Origin: Rhodocollybia butyracea
Lineage: Eukaryota; Basidiomycota; Agaricomycetes; Agaricales; Omphalotaceae
DNA: 64,000 bases
Reading direction: 5' to 3'
Assembly: GCA_015501585.1 (NCBI GenBank)
Contig: JADNRY010000143.1
Location: 96,833 to 160,832, forward strand
The notes below the pieces were generated by a model. It did no database searches, had not been told where the DNA came from, and worked only from the letters and a program-made list of their open reading frames with translations. A program made the position numbers and the translations under genes. Shown here in pieces: positions 58,560 through 64,000 of the stretch (position 1 is the first letter of the stretch; the number at the start of each line of letters is the position of its first letter).

Positions 58560-61041
58560 TGGGTTTGCTCGGATACCGAAGATGGAATGCTGGAACTAGT
58601 TCATCGCATGTAGCTCGTTGGCCGCAATCCAAGCAAACTCGTCATCGGTTCCTTTGTAACCAGCCCATCAGATGTAATTGTAAGCGAACTCGGCAATAGC
58701 CAAGAGTTTTAGCCCAATTGTCCTGCTGATAGGAACAGTAGATCCGAATGTATTGCTCCAGAGTCTGATTGACTCGTTCCGTCTGTCCATCGGCCTCCGG
58801 ATGATAACCCGAAGTATAGTGGAGTATAGAGAGAGCTTCTCCAAGAGCTCGGAAAAATGCAGACACGAATTCGGAACTCGATCTGATGTAACGTGTGAGG
58901 GAACTCCGTGCTTAGAGAAAATATGCAAGACGAACAACTCGGCAAGTTGCTCGGAGGTGATAGTGTCGTAAGTAGGAATAAAAATGGCTTGCTTCGAAGC
59001 GCAATCCACAATAACCAAGATAGCGGTATAGCCATCCGAGTCCGGAAGTTGTTCAATGAAATCCATAGAAATTGAATCCCAAGGTCGAGTCGGAACCGGA
59101 AGAGGTTTGAGTAGTCCGTATGGCCGATGTCGGCGAGACTTGTTTCAACCGCATACAGTGCAGAAGAGACATAGTCCCTAACAAAGGTCCGAATCTTAGG
59201 CCAAGTGTATTGGCGTCGGATAAGCCTCTAGGGTCCGATTTTGACCGAAATGACCAGAGAGAGGATGATCGTGAAAGTATTGTAAAACCTGAAGTCGCAG
59301 ATCGGAATTGTCGGGCACAAATATCCGATCGTCTAATCGTAATAGACCATCAGAACCTAGTTTCCATCGGGAGGCGGTCGGAGCTTTTTGCAAGCTCAAG
59401 ACCTTGTACTGACTGAGGATCGAGCAAAAGGGAAGACCAAATGGACTGGTGAAGTGAGTTGATGTCCATAACTACGGAAGCTCGGAGAGCCGGTCCTTCA
59501 AGGAAGGTAGCTTGGAGCGACGCGGTCAATTGCTCATTAGTAAAGATAGGTCTGAAGTTGTGTGGATTAACTTGCGCGTAGCCATTATCCCCCTCTTTTG
59601 GGTAGACGTCCCAACATCTAGTAATGGAGTCCGGTTTCTCACCGAGCTTTCCGGGTCGGAACCGAATGATCATGTTGAAAGTGTGAAGGTATTCGGACCA
59701 CCAAACCTGTCGCCGAGTTAGTACTTTAGTAGTAGAGAAATACTCGAGGTTCTTTGTGATCAGTTACAACATCGATCGGGTCTCCCGAACCCTCGAGGTA
59801 GTGCCGCCAGGCTTTAAAAGCCTCGAAAATGGCTAAGAGCTCCTTGTCGTGAGTATCATAGTTGAGCTCGGCGGCTTGGAAGGTCCGAGAGAGGAAAGCG
59901 ATTGGATGGATTTCTCCATCTGAGAGTCGGATCGAGAGGATAGCCGCTAAGGCGTAGTTGGAAGCGTCAGTTTCCATGATAAGTGGACAATTTGGTTCCC
60001 AATGTGTGAGAATGGGTGCATGTGTGAAGGCATACTTGAGTTTTTCGAAGGAATCCTGACATGCTGAAGACCACAGCCATGCCACACCCTTCCGGGTAAG
60101 ACGAGTCATCGGTACGACGATGTCGCTATAATTATAAATAAAACGTCGGTAGAAGTTAGCGAAACCGAGAAAAGATTGGATGTCTTTGACTTTACGAGGA
60201 ACCGGCCAGTCAACAATAGCTTTAACCTTATCTTCGGCCATGGTCAATCCTGCCGGAGAGAGAATGTAACCGAGATATTCGACCGTATCGACCGACCAGA
60301 AGCACTTCGCAGGATTGAGAAAAAGGCCGTTTACATGGAGCCGCCGAAGGACTTCGCAGACGTGTTCCAAGTGCTGTTCTGGATTGTCGGAATAGATGAG
60401 GATGTTGTCCAGGTAAACTATGACGCAGACATCGAGCATGTCCGAGAATATGTTGTTGATGAACCTTTGAAAAGCCGTGGGAGCGTTAGTCAAACCGAAG
60501 GGCATAACTAACCATTCGTAGGAACCCCATCGGGTCCGAAAAGTAGTTTTCCATTCGTCGCCATTGGCAATTCGGACGAGATGATAGGCGTGGGCCAGGT
60601 CGAGTTTGGTGTAGATTTTAGCTTTTTTCGGAGCATCCAAAAGATCCGAGATTAGAGGCAGCGGGTAGCGATCCTTCTTGGTAATCTTGTTCAATCCTCG
60701 GAAGTCCACACAAAGCCAAAGTTTACCGTCCTTCTTCGGTACGAAGAGGACCGGAGCACCATGCGGAGAGGAAGAGGGTCGAATGACACCGGTAGCGAGT
60801 TGCTTATCCAAGAAATTGCAAAGAGCCTGCTGCTCTGTTGGAGAGAGAGGGTAAAGGCGACCGAGCGGGGCTCAGCACCTTCCACCAGATCAATTTTAAG
60901 ATCAAAAGAACGATGTTCAGGAAGAACCTCGGACGCGACTTCATTGAAAACGTCGGCGAAGTCAAGGTAGTCTGCAGGGATCGGAAGTGCCTCGGAAGAG
61001 GCACTCCTGGCCGAAGGACCAGATGCTGCATAGTGTGCCAA
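58560..61041 (-). pseudogene. Gypsy pol remnant: reverse transcriptase, RNase H, integrase, chromodomain
   Basis: The longest open part (60811-59726) spans most of the reverse transcriptase and the start of RNase H. The first catalytic Asp is in YTKLDLAHAYH; the second site reads YLDN (60404-60415) instead of the usual YLDD. One extra A near 59753 shifts RNase H just after VVTDHK. One base is missing near 60870, upstream of PLGRLYPLSP. The integrase zinc region (HDHPLSGHFGQNRTLEA, 59290) and core (VIVDCASKQA, TSDR, GYHPEADGQTERVNQTLEQY) are in pieces. At about 58665 the integrase core jumps straight to a chromodomain-like end (WAGYKGTDDEFAWIAANEL), so the integrase C-terminus and the first part of the chromodomain are deleted. 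Confidence 0.9.
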
Positions 61042-63448
61042 TACTTCGGGTCAATGACCGGAGAAGCGTCGGTTCCCTACCTGAATCTTGACAAGCCTTA
61101 TGGAAGGCGGCGGCGCCAACTAGTGCGATATCAACTTCAGGAGTCTCTAAACGCGAAGCCATTTGCGCAACCGAAGGGTAGGAATAGATTGGTTCGAAAG
61201 GAAACCTGTCTGATAGAGGACGAGGTTGGCGAGAGCGAGTTTGAGTCGGCGGTGAAGGTGCCGGCCAAATCGGAATAGTAGGTAGTTTCGTGGAGGAAAC
61301 CGGTGCTTTCGGTCCTAACGCGGATCCGAAAAGCGAAGACGTCTGAGCGGAAACAGGGTGCTTGGTGTTACGGAAAGTAATGGTTCTGGTGACCCAGTCA
61401 ATCAACGGATTGTAGTGGGACAAGAAACTGTATCCTAAAACAGCTTTACAAGATGAGTCCAAAGAAGTGACATAAAATGCCAGAGGTAGCAGCTCGCCGG
61501 ACGGAAACCGAACTTCCAAAGTTGCAACTTCGGAAATTAGTTTTGGAGAAAGAGAACCATCGAAGAGTCGGAGATTGATTGGCGGAATCGAAGAGGTTGG
61601 AATAGAGTTTAAATTGACATAACGGGAATCAAGGAAACAATCGGTAGAACCGGAGTCTACGAGAGTAATAAACTTTAAAAGAGCGGAAGATTCATCGGAA
61701 TCTTCGGGAAGAGGGAATTCAGTAGATAAAGAAATTGTAAGTGATCGTTCATAATCGGAAAGAGCGGACGCGTTGAGATAGACTTCCCCAGAGGCACGAA
61801 CCTGATCAACGCAGCTCCCGTTTTGTACCGGGTCCGGGAGCTGCGGACTATTTTTCCGAACCTGTAAGGTTTCGGTGCAGAGCTGACCAAAGATCCAGAT
61901 TTGTTGAAACCGGAACCTGAAGGGCCCAATTTGTTGTTGTTGTTCCAAGGCTTTTTCGGTTTGCTGTCTGGAGCCTTGGGAAGAGTTGTTAGGTTTGTTA
62001 AAACCGGAATTCTGTGAAGGATTATTTTGAGAGGAAGAGTTTGGAGAACCCTTTTTCGTCGGAGAGGAAGTTTTACCGCCGGAGCCACCTCCGGAAGACC
62101 TTGCGACCTCTCTTTTACGTTCCTCTTCGCGCCGCCAGTGCCGATTATCAATCTCAAGCACTTTGGCGCGGTATGCCAAAAAGGTTTGCCGGTGTTGGAC
62201 CATGAACCATCTCGTCCTTGATCCTAGTCGCCAAACCACGCTGATAAGCCCACTTAAGGGCGACGTCGTCCCATCCTGTCATTGCCGCCAAGGTATTGAA
62301 TTGGGTGTTATACTTCCGAACCTGTTCATTCTCCTTCATCCGATATTACCGAGTTTATCCTCGGCTTCACCCTGGGCGTCGAAAAGACCGAAATGGTCTT
62401 GAAGTTCCTTCACGAGTGCCGAAAAGGAGTTCATCCATGCCGGGGGGTTTATCGGGTTCGGATCCAGGATGTCCGGTTACGAACCATTCCTGAGCGGATC
62501 CGCTAAGGAAGGAAAGAGCATACATGACCTTTTTCTGGTCAGTGAAGTATGATGGGCGGTCAATAAAGACTAAGGAAAGGGAAACAAGAAACTCCTTGAG
62601 TTTCCGAGGTTCAGAGCCGTCGAAAACATCGGGCTCCTTGACTTTGGCTTTGCCTTCCGATGGTTCGGTTGACTTGCCACCAAGGAGGGTCAACGCATTT
62701 GCGATGGAATCGATAGATCCTCCGAATTTGTCCATTAGTTCCAATACTGCACCGGCATCAGGCTGGCTGTGAGCATCGAGAAATCTACCTCCGCGGCGGG
62801 GACCGCCGGGGGGGACCACCACCACCACCATTACCTGGGGGAGGGGGCGGAGGAGGACCACCACCACCACCACCACCATTACCTGGGTTGTCCGGAGATC
62901 CAGGGGTCCAGGAGGATCAGGGCAGCATCCCCATCATCATCATCAGGGTTGTTAGGAGGGTCATCGGAGGATTGTCGGGAGGATTATCGTCCGGATTCTC
63001 ACCTTCATCTGCAAATTCTCCTTCTCCTGTGTCCTCTGGTTGTTCGACAATCGTAGGCCGGTCGTCACCCGTAGTGGTACAAGATTGGTTCGAGAAGAGA
63101 GCTCCTTGGAGCTGTTCGGCAAAGGAAGGGGAAGGTGCCGAAGCAATCCTTCCGTGATGAGGAGTAAGGACTAGTGCAGTACCACTAGCACTGGGAATTT
63201 CCTTAATGTCGTATTGGTCGACATTGATGTTACCTAGAACTGCCTCAGTAGAGACAGAAGTGTTCGGAACAGCTGTTGCGGGTCCGAAGCCACCCGAGCC
63301 ATGTCGGCGAGGGTTTCCCGGCCGCAGAAATAGAATCATTGTAAGGCAAAAATGACTGAGCATTAGCCAGAAAGGGATTAGGAGTCTCGGTCAGCTGGAT
63401 CCGAGTCTCAGAGACTGTCCAAATTCTAGGAGGTTTTCTTGGAGGCAT
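60962..63448 (-). pseudogene. Gypsy gag and protease remnant
   Basis: Gag probably starts at 63448 (MPPRKPPRIWTVSETRIQLT). Its capsid-like region is seen at 62640-62430 (VFDGSEPRKLKEFLVSLSLV; FLSGSAQEWF) and again at 62339-62154 (MKENEQVRKYNTQFNTLAAM) in other frames. No zinc knuckle is evident. The protease has the DSGST motif (about 61655) with the later hydrophobic AVLGYSFLSHYNPLIDW block. A CCACCA microsatellite (62815-62880) and a CAT run near 62933 interrupt gag and probably cause its frame changes. Confidence 0.85.
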
Positions 63449-63510
63449 TTGTTTTAAAAAAAAACAGTTTTTGTCAGATACGGCGTTAACGAGTACAAGT
63501 TTAAATATAC

Positions 63511-64000
63511 TGTTAAGATCGTGCAAGACCGAAGGGAACCGATTGGTATCCAAAAGGTATGTATTGACGAAGTAGGTCTCGGACCGATATTGGAGATCGA
63601 AGAAGAAGTGGGATGTGCGGTATAGCTATTAGCTAGACCCTCGTCACGCCGAATAGTCCCGAGATGAAGTTCAGGAGACAAAGATAGATTCGGCCAATGT
63701 AACGGCCGACGAGTAAGACGAGAGAAGGATAGACTAGGGCGGAACTTAGTCGGACAGAAGGTCTGGTTTATCCAAGTTGATATTTAAACTGAGGACTACT
63801 GTACAAGGTTGTACTACTTATATACTAAGAGTCGGGGCTTCCGGATTGGTAGAAGACAATAGTCGGAAACGTATACGGAAGACCGAAGTAAGTAATACAA
63901 TCATAAGACAATAATACTCAATAGATCGGAAAGGGAATATAATCGAAAGATAATAAGAACCAATTAGAAAGTAATCCGAAAGGTCCGATGGCGGTACGTC
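63511..64000 (-). repeat. 5' LTR of the Gypsy element (partial)
   Basis: Matches 56268-56760 and is cut by the end of the window, so the target duplication cannot be read. Confidence 0.9.

Larger units (their letters stand above)
56268..64000 (-). mobile_element. Ty3/Gypsy chromodomain LTR retrotransposon, degraded, running off the window
   Basis: The element is on the minus strand. Its 3' LTR is complete at 56268-56894 and its 5' LTR starts at 63511 and is cut by the window end. The two LTRs align over the shared part, differing at several percent of positions, mostly transitions, plus a short CAATGTAACG-containing insertion in the right one. Gag, protease, reverse transcriptase, RNase H, integrase and chromodomain remnants follow in Ty3/Gypsy order. 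Frameshifts and a deletion make it non-autonomous. An antisense gene lies between pol and the 3' LTR. Confidence 0.93.

Noticed and set aside
62769..63056. Plus-strand frame with a His-rich run, and minus-strand poly-Val start.
   Set aside because: Both come from the CCACCA microsatellite in gag. The minus-strand frame after the run is real gag sequence; the runs themselves are not a domain.

Overview
The window looks like nuclear DNA of a mushroom-forming basidiomycete (Agaricomycetes). The genes are split by many short introns of about 40-75 bases, nearly all GT-AG. The gene content points the same way: NACHT-type NLR proteins, a DUF6534 seven-helix protein, a Plavaka-type transposon, a chromodomain Ty3/Gypsy element and a UapA-type purine permease. 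Everything here was read by eye; no search or alignment program was run.

Layout. At 1.2-10.3 kb and 33.0-36.8 kb lie two copies of one segmental duplication. Both carry a purine permease gene on the minus strand. The right copy is intact (14 exons, 603 aa). The left copy is a pseudogene with two frameshifting deletions and a lost splice acceptor, and a 5.2-kb Plavaka transposon sits inside its flank. The right copy preserves the empty site, so the insertion can be placed to the base. The Plavaka element carries a transposase gene and an opposite-strand accessory gene.

Between the duplicates (13.8-31.2 kb) is a tail-to-tail pair of NLR genes. One is a 1396-aa NACHT-ankyrin-WD40 protein (plus strand) and the other an 840-aa NACHT protein (minus strand). 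Their stop codons were only about 230 bp apart before a 9.95-kb CACTA-type element inserted between them. That element has a 35-bp inverted repeat, subterminal repeat arrays and a TATTT duplication, but no visible transposase. It has gathered a decayed Copia fragment, a 374-bp palindromic MITE, two tandem-repeat blocks and a 30-bp palindromic minisatellite. A complete solo LTR lies at 32.0 kb.

From 37.6 to 51.5 kb is the ordinary genic part. It holds a DUF6534 membrane protein, an EF-hand-like acidic protein (frame broken in a homopolymer), a small secreted protein, a YMC1-like mitochondrial carrier, a Rab6/Ypt6 GTPase (with a GC-AG intron) and a questin-oxidase-like protein. From 52.5 to 53.7 kb is a hAT-like non-autonomous element with an 8-bp target duplication.

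The right end (56.3 kb to the window edge) is a Ty3/Gypsy chromodomain element on the minus strand, degraded in gag and pol. Between pol and the 3' LTR, on the opposite strand, it carries a TATA-driven antisense gene with a charged coiled coil and a Zn(II)2Cys6-like cluster. This antisense gene and the NACHT-ankyrin-WD40 receptor are the two features I would follow up first.
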